Source: Candidatus Omnitrophota bacterium (GTDB taxonomy: Bacteria; Omnitrophota; Gorgyraeia; Zapsychrales; Fredricksoniimonadaceae). Taken from it: a DNA stretch of 6,851 nucleotides. Shown here in pieces: positions 1-6,617 of this stretch. The stretch lies in contig JACPXN010000037.1 of the NCBI GenBank assembly GCA_016196515.1, positions 1 to 6,851 on the forward strand, in the 5' to 3' direction. The notes below the pieces were generated by a model that was given only the letters and a program-made list of their open reading frames with translations, was not told where the DNA came from and made no database searches. How positions within the stretch are numbered: position 1 is the first letter of the stretch; every line of letters starts with the position of its first letter. The translations under genes and the position numbers were made by a program.

Positions 1-282
1 GGAGGCGACGATCAAATTCTCCCGAACATCATGGATGGCGATGCCGACCAACCGTTCACGGTCGGAAAACCTGTCCACCGTGGATTGAAGGGCCTTGGTG
101 TTGTCCGCCGATAATAAGGGTTCAACCGCGATCTTAAGGGTGTCGGCAATGACACCGGCCCTTTTTTCCAATTCTCCCTTGAGACGGTCTTCTTCCTGCC
201 TGACCTGCCAGAATGAAAACACGAACGCGACCAGGGCCACGATGCCGATCAAAAAACAAACAAGTCTCACCGTTATTTTCAT
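1..282 (-). CDS. Membrane-anchored sensor-like protein, N-terminal 94 codons (runs off left edge)
   Basis: The frame opens with ATG at 282 and continues without a stop to base 1, giving 94 residues. Residues 1-6 (MKITVR) are basic, residues 7-25 form one strongly hydrophobic segment, and residues 26-50 are a charged, heptad-like helix (from QVRQEEDRLKGELEKRAG). This predicts an N-in single-pass anchor followed by an extracytoplasmic helical or sensor domain. Around residues 78-92 a strand-like stretch (LVGIAIHDVRENLIVA) recalls the 'GIAVYD..G' strand of small sensor domains. The start is well supported by AAGGAG four bases upstream. The gene begins 9 nt after nuoI, where nuoJ is usually found, so it is probably co-transcribed with the complex I genes. 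From memory the N-terminus resembles HAMP-containing, membrane-anchored trehalose-6-phosphate synthase-like proteins of deltaproteobacteria and relatives. A sensor histidine kinase, diguanylate cyclase or chemoreceptor would begin the same way. The catalytic part is outside the window, so no function is assigned. Confidence 0.7.
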   Translation of the reverse strand, partial: MKITVRLVCFLIGIVALVAFVFSFWQVRQEEDRLKGELEKRAGVIADTLKIAVEPLLSADNTKALQSTVDRFSDRERLVGIAIHDVRENLIVAS

Positions 283-286
283 TGGT

Positions 287-292
287 CTCCTT
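287..292 (-). promoter_or_regulatory. Strong ribosome binding site of the gene after nuoI
   Basis: On the minus strand AAGGAG lies four bases before the ATG at 282. Its first A is the last base of the nuoI TAA stop codon. A ribosome terminating on nuoI therefore sits on this site, which suggests translational coupling. It is the best Shine-Dalgarno match at any gene junction in the window and fixes the start of the downstream gene. Confidence 0.75.
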
Positions 293-876
293 TACTCTTC
301 CATCAGCCGCTTTTTGTCGTAGATCATGCTCTCGCGGGAATATTCGGACGTGTCGAGCTTGCCGGTGTCCATGCGGATCGCGTCTTCGGGGCAGACCTCC
401 ACGCAAAAACCGCAGTAGACGCATTTGCCCAGATCCAGGATGAATTCGGCGGGGTATTTCTCAATGTTGGGGTCCGGGTGTTCGGCCGCCGTGATCTCAA
501 TGCAGCGCGCCGGGCAGACGGTCTCGCACATCATGCAGGCGACACACCGGGGAGAGCCGTCCTCGCGTTTCGTCAGGCGGTGGCGGGTCCTTGTCCGGCT
601 GGATAAAGGCCGGGGCTGTTCGGGATACTGATACGTGACCGCGGCGGGAATGTCCTTCAAAAGGCCGACGGCATGAAGGACATGCAGGGTGAAGTTACGG
701 AAGAAATGCGCGGAGGTCAGATAGATGCCGCTGACCACCGACGGGATGTAGGTGTTTTCCCACCATGTCAATTCGCGGCGGTTCTTCTGTTTCCATGCCC
801 GCTTCATCTGGGCCAAACGCAAAAAAGCGAACGGCCCTTTGACATCAAAATATTTTCTAAGTTCCGGGTGTTCCAT
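292..876 (-). CDS. nuoI: NADH-quinone oxidoreductase subunit I (two 4Fe-4S ferredoxin-like subunit)
   Basis: This is the 23 kDa / TYKY subunit of complex I. It carries clusters N6a and N6b, which pass electrons from NuoG to cluster N2 in NuoB at the membrane interface. The 194-residue product has two C-x2-C-x2-C-x3-C-P motifs: C111, C114, C117, C121 and C152, C155, C158, C162. The ferredoxin fold is followed by the family-typical EDAIRMD segment and a short C-terminal tail ending LMEE. About 110 residues precede the first cysteine, roughly 50 more than in E. coli or Thermus, and include an aromatic, amphipathic stretch (LTWWENTYIPS, residues 36-46, then SAHFFRNF, residues 55-62) likely to lie on the membrane. 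ATG 876 is preceded by AGGA only two bases away, a poor spacing. Met24 (codon ending at 805) is an alternative start but has no ribosome site. The gene is 31 nt after nuoH and 9 nt before the next gene. Confidence 0.96.
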   Translation of the reverse strand: MEHPELRKYFDVKGPFAFLRLAQMKRAWKQKNRRELTWWENTYIPSVVSGIYLTSAHFFRNFTLHVLHAVGLLKDIPAAVTYQYPEQPRPLSSRTRTRHRLTKREDGSPRCVACMMCETVCPARCIEITAAEHPDPNIEKYPAEFILDLGKCVYCGFCVEVCPEDAIRMDTGKLDTSEYSRESMIYDKKRLMEE

Positions 877-878
877 AT

Positions 879-882
879 TCCT
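879..882 (-). promoter_or_regulatory. Weak, closely spaced ribosome binding site of nuoI
   Basis: AGGA lies two bases before the nuoI ATG at 876, closer than the usual five to nine. The inverted repeat at 887-907 ends four bases upstream of it. If the hairpin forms in the mRNA, the ribosome must load on only ten unpaired bases. The site supports ATG 876 only moderately. Confidence 0.4.
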
Positions 883-886
883 GTAC

Positions 887-907
887 GGGCGACCCGGCGG
901 GTCGCCC
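887..907. repeat. Perfect 9-bp inverted repeat between nuoH and nuoI (REP-like palindrome)
   Basis: On the plus strand GGGCGACCC (887-895) and GGGTCGCCC (899-907) are exact reverse complements around a 3-base loop (GGC). Beyond one C/C mismatch (886/908) two more pairs (884-885 with 909-910) extend the stem, so the TAG stop codon of nuoH (908-910) lies in the outer stem. There is no T-tract on the minus-strand side (GTACAGG follows), so it is not an intrinsic terminator for the operon. The flanks plus core read GTA-x-GGGCGACCC...GGGTCGCCC-x-TA. From memory this resembles short dispersed GTAGGGGCGACC-type palindromes found in many copies in some bacterial genomes. In mRNA it could act as a processing or stability element, or modulate nuoI translation. 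The structure is certain; its identity as a dispersed repeat is inferred. Confidence 0.85.
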
Positions 908-1990
908 CTATCTTAAAAGGACCAATACAATCGCCGTGACCGCGATGTTGACCAGGGACGCCGGAAGCAAGATCTGCCACCCCAAGCGCATCAGTTGGTC
1001 ATAACGGAATCTCGGCAGGGTCCAGCGGATGGCCATCAGCATCCCGATAAAAAAAGTCAGTTTGGCAAAGAACGCCAGGACCCCCAGCACCGTCACGGCC
1101 AACTGCCCGACGGCAACCTGGCCTCCCCACGGAAAATAAAATCCGTCCGGATGCAGATAAGGCACCTGCCATCCGCCCAAAAACAAGGTCGTCATCAAAG
1201 CGGAGACCAGCACTGTTTCCACCAGGTCGGCCATAAAGAACATGCCGAATTTCATGCCGCTGTATTCCACGAAATAACCGACGATCTCCGACTCCCCCTC
1301 GGGAAGGTCAAACGGCGTGCGTTTGGTCTCGGCCGTGGCCGCGGTCAAAAATAAAACAAAGGCCAGCGGCTGGACAAAGACCCCCCATTTGGGAAGCCAC
1401 CCGCCCATCAAGTATTCCCCTTGGGCGCGGACCAGCGCCTGAAGGTCCAGCGTGTTAAAGACCATGACAACGCCCATGATGGCCGCTCCCATGGTGATCT
1501 CATACGCGATCATCTGGGCGGCGCCGCGCATCCCGCCTAAAAAGGCATAATTATTATTGGAAGAAAACCCGGCCAGCACCACGCCATAAATGCCCATGGA
1601 CATCATGGCAAAGATAAAAAGAAGGGCGATGTTGATGTTCGCGGCCTGAAGTTCAATGACCTTGCCCCCCACGATCAGTTGATCACCGACGGGAATGGCC
1701 GCAAAGCCGACCAAGGCGAAGGTGACCGACAAATAAGGGGCGATATTGAATAAAAACTTGTTGGCGCCCTGCGGGATGAATTCCTCCTTGCTAAGCATTT
1801 TGAGCACGTCGGCGATGGCGTGAAAAAGCCCCAGGGCCTTGAAGCCGAAAATGGACGCGCGGTTGGCGCCAATGCGGTCCTGCATCACCGCGCTTTGCTT
1901 GCGCTCAACCCAGGTCAAGAGCCCGGCGATGCCGAACATCGTTGATATCGTAGCGCAGGCCAACACCAGTTTGATCCAGATATCTTGCAT
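908..1990 (-). CDS. nuoH: NADH-quinone oxidoreductase subunit H (membrane anchor of the quinone module)
   Basis: This is the ND1 subunit: a polytopic inner-membrane protein that docks the peripheral arm, forms much of the quinone tunnel, and takes part in coupling to proton pumping. The 360-residue product has about eight or nine hydrophobic segments, for example near residues 7-27, 85-103, 118-140, 158-180, 203-220, 252-272, 296-322 and 339-359. Family signatures are WVERKQSAVMQDRIG (residues 27-41), AYEITMG (162-168, with the conserved Glu164) and RTPFDLPEGESE (224-235), followed by EYSGMKFGMFF. The acidic residues D228, E231, E233 and E235 correspond to the functionally important D213, E216, E218 and E220 of E. 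coli NuoH. The usual GPNR motif reads GANR here (41-44). The gene starts with ATG 3 nt after nuoG and lacks a clear Shine-Dalgarno, suggesting coupling. It ends at the stop codon embedded in the 887-907 palindrome. Confidence 0.97.
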   Translation of the reverse strand: MQDIWIKLVLACATISTMFGIAGLLTWVERKQSAVMQDRIGANRASIFGFKALGLFHAIADVLKMLSKEEFIPQGANKFLFNIAPYLSVTFALVGFAAIPVGDQLIVGGKVIELQAANINIALLFIFAMMSMGIYGVVLAGFSSNNNYAFLGGMRGAAQMIAYEITMGAAIMGVVMVFNTLDLQALVRAQGEYLMGGWLPKWGVFVQPLAFVLFLTAATAETKRTPFDLPEGESEIVGYFVEYSGMKFGMFFMADLVETVLVSALMTTLFLGGWQVPYLHPDGFYFPWGGQVAVGQLAVTVLGVLAFFAKLTFFIGMLMAIRWTLPRFRYDQLMRLGWQILLPASLVNIAVTAIVLVLLR

Positions 1991-1993
1991 GGT

Positions 1994-3565
1994 TTATTTT
2001 TTTAGGACCATTCCTTGATCGCTGATCTTTTCATAAGACATCCCCGCAAACCCGGCAACGGTTTTAGCAATGTCGTTAAATACGTCCTGTGAGTCCTTGT
2101 AAGAAAGCGGACTTCCCAATTGTCCGGCGAGAAGGGACACGATCTCCCAGTCGCCTTTTGAATCCCCCAACGGAAAGAATGCCGGCCGGATGCGCTGCAC
2201 CCTCTGCTGACAATTGGTGAATGTCCCGTCTTTTTCCGCGTAAACACTGCCGGGCAGGTTCAAATGGGCATAGCCGCAGGTATCATTGATATTACTGCCC
2301 TGAAAGACAAAAAGTTTGACCTTCCGGGCGATCTGGGCGACCGTCTCTTCGCCGAACAGCTTGACCAGATCATGACCGAACACATAAAGAAGGTCAAGTT
2401 CTCCCTGCCTCGCTTTTTGCACGATCGTCTGCGCGTCCGCCTGGGCCCCAAGGATGGCCAATGCGCCGGCCGTGTTGGGATTCTTGTCCGCCTTAATAAG
2501 GAAATCATCACTGTCCCCGGGTCTTTCAGGCGCCTTGAAGTCCACGTGCGCTTTAAGGGTCTCTTTGAACAATTTGCGGATGACAAACAGGTCTTCATTG
2601 GTCAACTGGGCCGAAGCCAAAACCCCAATGCGCTCCGGCTTGGTGGATTGAAGGATTTCAGCGATCCGTTCAACCGCCTCGCTCCAGGGAACAAGTTTAT
2701 CTAAATATTGCGGGGACAGGATGCGGTTCTCGTCAATAAAATGGTAATTGTACCGGCCGCTGTCGCAGATCCAGTAATTGTTGACATTGGGGTTGTGCCG
2801 TGGCTTTAAGCGCATCACGCGCTCTTTTTTCTGGGTGTGCGGCCGCGACTTGTCCCAGTCAATGTCAATGTTGCACCCCATGCTGCAGCCAGGGCACACG
2901 GATCTGGTGTGGTCCAGATACCAAACGCGGCACTTGAAGCGGAAATCCTTGTCGGTCAAAGCGCCGACCGGGCAGATGTCCACGACGTTCCCGGAATATT
3001 TGTTGTCCAGTTCTTTGCCGGGATACACATCCACCTGCGAATGATCGCCGCGCTCAAAAACCCCGAATTCGCAGGTTTGCGTGATGTGGTCCGTAAAACG
3101 CACACAGCGGGTGCAGAGGATACAGCGTTCCTGGTCCAGCATCACCGTCGGGCCAATCGAAAAGGCCTTCTTTTCCTTTTTGACCTTCACGGACGCCAGA
3201 CGGCTGTCATACTGGCCATGCTCCATATAATAATCCTGGAGTTTGCATTCCCCGGCCTGGTCACACACCGGGCAGTCCAGCGGATGATTGACGAGCAAAA
3301 ATTCCAATACGGTTTTACGGGCTTCAAGCACTTTAGGAGAATTCGTCTTAACGACCATGCCCGCGGCCACCGGCGTATAGCAGGCGATCTGCAGTTTGGG
3401 CTGTTTTTCAACTTCCACCATGCAAATACGGCAATTACCGGCGACGGGCAGGGCCGGATGGTAGCAGTAACGGGGAATTTCAATTCCCAATTTTTCCGCG
3501 GCCTGGAGGATCGTTGTGCCGGCCGGGACCTCTATCTTTTGTCCGTCAATGGTCAGATTCGGCAT
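1994..3565 (-). CDS. nuoG: NADH-quinone oxidoreductase subunit G, compact form (Fe-S wire of the NADH module)
   Basis: This is the 75 kDa-type subunit that relays electrons from NuoF toward NuoI. Visible cofactor sites in the 523-residue product are: a 2Fe-2S ferredoxin domain with C34, C45, C48 and C62 (N1b); H94-x3-C98-x2-C101-x5-C107 (N5); C148-x2-C151-x2-C154 with C198-Pro (N4); and C224-x2-C227-x3-C231-x35-C267, an N7-type cluster found in Thermus and E. coli but absent from mitochondria. Residues 285-500 are a degenerate molybdopterin-oxidoreductase-like region. The conserved LPGSVYAEKDGTFTN...RVQ segment is kept near 437-459. The protein is far shorter than E. coli (about 900) or Thermus (about 780). 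The loss looks genuine rather than a frameshift, because nuoH starts 3 nt after the stop. ATG 3565 overlaps the end of nuoF by 13 bp and has a GAGAGAG-like purine-rich site just upstream. Confidence 0.95.
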   Translation of the reverse strand: MPNLTIDGQKIEVPAGTTILQAAEKLGIEIPRYCYHPALPVAGNCRICMVEVEKQPKLQIACYTPVAAGMVVKTNSPKVLEARKTVLEFLLVNHPLDCPVCDQAGECKLQDYYMEHGQYDSRLASVKVKKEKKAFSIGPTVMLDQERCILCTRCVRFTDHITQTCEFGVFERGDHSQVDVYPGKELDNKYSGNVVDICPVGALTDKDFRFKCRVWYLDHTRSVCPGCSMGCNIDIDWDKSRPHTQKKERVMRLKPRHNPNVNNYWICDSGRYNYHFIDENRILSPQYLDKLVPWSEAVERIAEILQSTKPERIGVLASAQLTNEDLFVIRKLFKETLKAHVDFKAPERPGDSDDFLIKADKNPNTAGALAILGAQADAQTIVQKARQGELDLLYVFGHDLVKLFGEETVAQIARKVKLFVFQGSNINDTCGYAHLNLPGSVYAEKDGTFTNCQQRVQRIRPAFFPLGDSKGDWEIVSLLAGQLGSPLSYKDSQDVFNDIAKTVAGFAGMSYEKISDQGMVLKK

Positions 3566-4812
3566 ACTCTCTCTTTGATCTTATTTTCAAACTCTTCGCG
3601 GAATTTTAAAACATAACTGCCGACGGACATGGTCACCGCGTCGCCAAACGCGCAGATCGTGTTGCCGCCGATATTGCCGATGATCCCCGGGAGATTGGCC
3701 AGATCATGCGGCCGCGCTCCCCCATGATAAAGTTTTTTCAAATTGTTGTAGACCCAGCCGCTGCCCTCGCGGCAGGGCGAACACTGGCCGCAGGATTCAT
3801 GCGCAAAAAACCGCGCCGCGACCATGGCCGCCCAGACCATGTCCGTGGTGTCATCCATGACAATGATCCCGCCGGATCCCGCCATGGAGCCGATGCTTTT
3901 AAGGGAATCAAAATCCATCTTTACATCGATCTCATCCGCGGTCAAAACCGGGGCTGATATCCCGCCGGGGATGACGGCTTTGAGTTTCCTGCCGTTGGGG
4001 ACCCCTCCGGCGTGCTCATAGATGATCGCGCGCAAGGTGGTCCCGTTGGGCAGTTCATAAACCCCGGGTTTGTTCACATGCCCGCTCACGCAAAAAAGCC
4101 GGTTCCCGCCGTTTTTGGGGGACCCTAATTTGGCAAACCATCCACCGCCGTTGGCAATGATGGGCCCCACACAGGCCAGGGTCTCGACATTGTTGATCAC
4201 CGTCGGGCATCCGAATAATCCCACCACCGCGGGGAACGGCGGCCTAAGGCGGGGGAAACCTTTTTTCCCTTCCAGGGATTCCAAAAGCGCTGTTTCCTCC
4301 CCGCAAATGTATGCCCCGGCCCCCGGATGCACGACCACATCAAGATCGAAGGTCGTTCCCATGATCCCCTTGCCCAAATACCCCGATGAATTTGCCTCGT
4401 CGATCGCGGCTTGCAGGGTCTGCATGGATTTGACGTATTCGCCGCGGACATACACATAGGCCTTGTGGCTTGCGATGGCATAGCAGGTGACGATGATCCC
4501 CTCAAGCAGGGCATGGGGATCGCGCTCAAAGATGTATTTGTCCTTGAACGTGCCGGGCTCGCCCTCATCCCCGTTGACGACCAAGTATTTCGGTTTCGGG
4601 TTGGCCTGCGGGATAAAGCCCCACTTCATCCCCGTCGGAAAACCTGCCCCTCCGAGCCCCCGCAGGTTGGACTTTTTGATCTCTTCAATGACCTGGGCTG
4701 GTGTCATTTGGGTCAAGGCCTTGCGGGCCGCCTCGTAACCTTTATTTTTAAGGTAGGTCGCGAGGCGGTGCGAATTTTCCAGGCCGAAATTCCTGGTGAG
4801 GACTTTTTCCAT
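3553..4812 (-). CDS. nuoF: NADH-quinone oxidoreductase subunit F (NADH- and FMN-binding, cluster N3)
   Basis: This is the 51 kDa flavoprotein that oxidises NADH and passes electrons through FMN to 4Fe-4S cluster N3 at the tip of the peripheral arm. The 419-residue product has family-typical length. Landmarks are RGLGGAGFPTGMKW (residues 51-64, glycine-rich FMN/NADH site), NGDEGEPGTFKD (80-91), GAYICGEETALLESLEGK (166-183), and the N3 ligands C341, C344, C347 (ESCGQCSPCREG) with C387 in NTICAFGDA. PTVINNVET (203-211) is also present. No key residue is missing. The ATG is 4 nt after the nuoE stop with no obvious Shine-Dalgarno, and the 3' end overlaps nuoG by 13 bp, both consistent with coupled translation within the E-F-G module. 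HndC/HoxF-type hydrogenase or formate dehydrogenase diaphorase subunits share these motifs, but the surrounding nuo genes settle the assignment. Confidence 0.97.
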   Translation of the reverse strand: MEKVLTRNFGLENSHRLATYLKNKGYEAARKALTQMTPAQVIEEIKKSNLRGLGGAGFPTGMKWGFIPQANPKPKYLVVNGDEGEPGTFKDKYIFERDPHALLEGIIVTCYAIASHKAYVYVRGEYVKSMQTLQAAIDEANSSGYLGKGIMGTTFDLDVVVHPGAGAYICGEETALLESLEGKKGFPRLRPPFPAVVGLFGCPTVINNVETLACVGPIIANGGGWFAKLGSPKNGGNRLFCVSGHVNKPGVYELPNGTTLRAIIYEHAGGVPNGRKLKAVIPGGISAPVLTADEIDVKMDFDSLKSIGSMAGSGGIIVMDDTTDMVWAAMVAARFFAHESCGQCSPCREGSGWVYNNLKKLYHGGARPHDLANLPGIIGNIGGNTICAFGDAVTMSVGSYVLKFREEFENKIKERVCRI

Positions 4813-4816
4813 AGGT

Positions 4817-5281
4817 CTATTTATTCTGATCGATCAACTCATTGATCTTCTTTTTGTTCAAGAAACCCCTGTATTCCTTGTTGCACTGCATCATGGGTGC
4901 CAACTCACACGCCCCCAGGCACTCCACCACGCTCAAACTGAATTTTCCGTCGGGGGTTGTTTCGCCGGGCTTGATGCCCAGGCGGTCTTTAATATGCCCA
5001 ATGATGTCCTCGCCTCCGAGCAAGGCGCAGGACGTGGTCTGGCAGACCGAAAAATGGCATTTGCCTTTTTTTGTTTGATGGAACAGATGGTAAAAGGAAA
5101 CCGCCTCATGGACGTGGACGACGGGAACGCCCAAATATCGGGAAACGTCCTGTTCCGACTCCGGGGAAATCAGCCCCTCCTTCTCCTGGACCGCATGCAG
5201 GACAGGCAAAAGCGCGGCCTGTTTTTGCTCATACTGGCCTGTGATCTTGTCCAATTGTCGTAATAGTTCCGTGGTGAACAT
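4817..5281 (-). CDS. nuoE: NADH-quinone oxidoreductase subunit E (2Fe-2S thioredoxin-like subunit)
   Basis: This is the 24 kDa subunit. It binds 2Fe-2S cluster N1a next to the FMN of NuoF. The 154-residue product is close to the usual bacterial length. An N-terminal helical region (residues 5-65, including LLPVLHAVQEKEGLIS and the LGVPVVHVHEAVSFY segment) precedes the thioredoxin-like domain. The four cluster ligands are C80-x4-C85 (SVCQTTSCALLGG) and C121-x3-C125 (VECLGACELAP). ATG 5281 follows the nuoD stop after a single base (TAA-A-ATG) with no good Shine-Dalgarno, so re-initiation by ribosomes finishing nuoD is likely. NuoE directly before nuoF is the standard order. Confidence 0.97.
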   Translation of the reverse strand: MFTTELLRQLDKITGQYEQKQAALLPVLHAVQEKEGLISPESEQDVSRYLGVPVVHVHEAVSFYHLFHQTKKGKCHFSVCQTTSCALLGGEDIIGHIKDRLGIKPGETTPDGKFSLSVVECLGACELAPMMQCNKEYRGFLNKKKINELIDQNK

Positions 5282-5282
5282 T

Positions 5283-6617
5283 TTATCTGTCCAACTCGCC
5301 TGCGATCATGTTGACGGACCCGAACGTGGAGACCATGTCTGCCATCATGCCGCCGACCAAACATTTGGGTAACGCGGCCATGATCGGGAAACACGGCGGA
5401 TGGACACGTACTCTCCAGGGAAGGTCCCTGCCGTCGCTGACAATATAAAATCCCAGTTCTCCGTTGGCCCCTTCAACGGGAAAATAGACCTCTCCGACGG
5501 GAGGGCGGATCCCGTGGCCATACATGACCAACTTGAAGTGGTTCATCAATCCCTCAATATTGCCGTAGGTGTCTTCCTTGGCGGGCAGCACAACGTCTTT
5601 TTTGTCCGCGCTGATCGCGTCATAATACCTCTTTGTCCCGCCCTGCAGGGTGGGGTCCAAATCAACCTCATCTTCAATGAGATCTTCGGTTTGTCCCATT
5701 TTGGCGCGGTCAACCATCTCGGCGGCCGGGATGACACAGCCCGTTAACTCGCCGGAAATGGGCCCGTCGGGAATTTGCTGAAAGCATTGCTCGATCATCC
5801 TTAAAGATTGCTCCATCTCGGCCATGCGGACAAAATAACGGTCCAGATTGTCCCCCGTGGTCCCGGTGGGAACTTCAAAATCCAGGCGGTCATAGATGAG
5901 ATACGGGCTGGCCTTGCGGACATCATAGGCAACGCCCGTGGACCTTAAGAAGGGGCCGGTGATCCCATAGGCGATCGCGTCTTCGGCGGAGATCTTTCCG
6001 ATGCCCTTCATGCGGTCAAAGAAAATGCGGTTGCGGGTCAATAACTCGTCCACCTCGATGAGGACCTTGCGGACGTCCGCGATCTTTTGAAAGGCCTTGT
6101 CAACGAAGCCAGGGGTCAGGTCGGCCTTGACCCCGCCGATACGCACATAGGAAATGGTCAGCCGGGCACCGGTGATCTCTTCCACCAGTTCATACAAATA
6201 TTCGCGGGCCTTGATCATGTACAAAAACACCGACATGGCCCCCAGTTCCATGGCGGAGGCACCGATGCAGGTCAGATGGTCGGTGACGCGCGAGATCTCG
6301 CTCATGATGACCCGGATGTATTTCGCGCGTTCCGGGATGTCGATGCCCAGCAATTTCTCGACGGTCATCGCGAAACCGACGTTATTGATAAGCGGAGAAA
6401 CGTAATTGAGCCGGTCGGTGTAAGGAAAACACTGGGCATACATGACCGTTTCGCACATTTTCTCAAAGGCCCGGTGCAGATATCCGATCTCAACGTCAAC
6501 ACCTTTGATCTTCTCGCCTTCCAATTCCATGATCAGCCGAATGACGCCATGCATCGCCGGGTGCGAAGGGCCTACGTTCAACAGCATGTTGCGTGTTTGT
6601 GTAGCCATCCGCACCAC
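5283..6617 (-). CDS. nuoD: NADH-quinone oxidoreductase subunit D (49 kDa quinone-site subunit)
   Basis: NuoD is related to the large subunit of NiFe hydrogenases and, with NuoB and NuoH, forms the quinone-reduction site. The 444-residue product contains NVGPSHPAMHG (14-24), IGYLHRAFEKMCE (44-56), PYTDRLNYVSP (65-75), and the C-terminal GELGFYIVSDG...RVRVHPPCF followed by ADMVSTFGSVNMIAGELDR. H23 and Y72, 49 residues apart, match the quinone headgroup ligands (Thermus Nqo4 H38/Y87, human H59/Y108). The nickel-binding cysteines of hydrogenases are absent, as expected. About 30 extra, largely acidic residues lie near 308-340. The start is uncertain: GTG at 6617 overlaps the nuoC stop (TAGTG), a second GTG is at 6614, and ATG at 6608 gives MATQTRN. 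None has a strong Shine-Dalgarno; AGGA lies 11 nt before the first GTG. Confidence 0.97.
   Translation of the reverse strand: MVRMATQTRNMLLNVGPSHPAMHGVIRLIMELEGEKIKGVDVEIGYLHRAFEKMCETVMYAQCFPYTDRLNYVSPLINNVGFAMTVEKLLGIDIPERAKYIRVIMSEISRVTDHLTCIGASAMELGAMSVFLYMIKAREYLYELVEEITGARLTISYVRIGGVKADLTPGFVDKAFQKIADVRKVLIEVDELLTRNRIFFDRMKGIGKISAEDAIAYGITGPFLRSTGVAYDVRKASPYLIYDRLDFEVPTGTTGDNLDRYFVRMAEMEQSLRMIEQCFQQIPDGPISGELTGCVIPAAEMVDRAKMGQTEDLIEDEVDLDPTLQGGTKRYYDAISADKKDVVLPAKEDTYGNIEGLMNHFKLVMYGHGIRPPVGEVYFPVEGANGELGFYIVSDGRDLPWRVRVHPPCFPIMAALPKCLVGGMMADMVSTFGSVNMIAGELDR

Noticed and set aside
887..907. Intrinsic terminator after nuoH
   Set aside because: The stem is strong but no T-run follows on the minus strand (GTACAGGAAT then the nuoI start), and it is only 10 nt from a complex I gene that must be expressed with the rest. 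On the plus strand no gene ends there.
1994..2000. NuoG truncated by a frameshift or premature stop
   Set aside because: nuoH starts 3 nt after the stop, leaving no room for remnant sequence, and the conserved C-terminal GTFTN/RVQ segment is intact.
2837..3616. 259-codon open frame on the plus strand antisense to nuoG
   Set aside because: It is a shadow of the nuoG coding frame, with no recognisable domain, no ribosome site of note, and His/Arg-rich composition typical of antisense reading of a GC-rich gene.
1994..5281. NuoE-F-G as a bifurcating FeFe hydrogenase or formate dehydrogenase module
   Set aside because: NuoG lacks H-cluster motifs and an intact molybdopterin active site, and the genes are flanked by nuoC, nuoD, nuoH and nuoI in standard complex I order.
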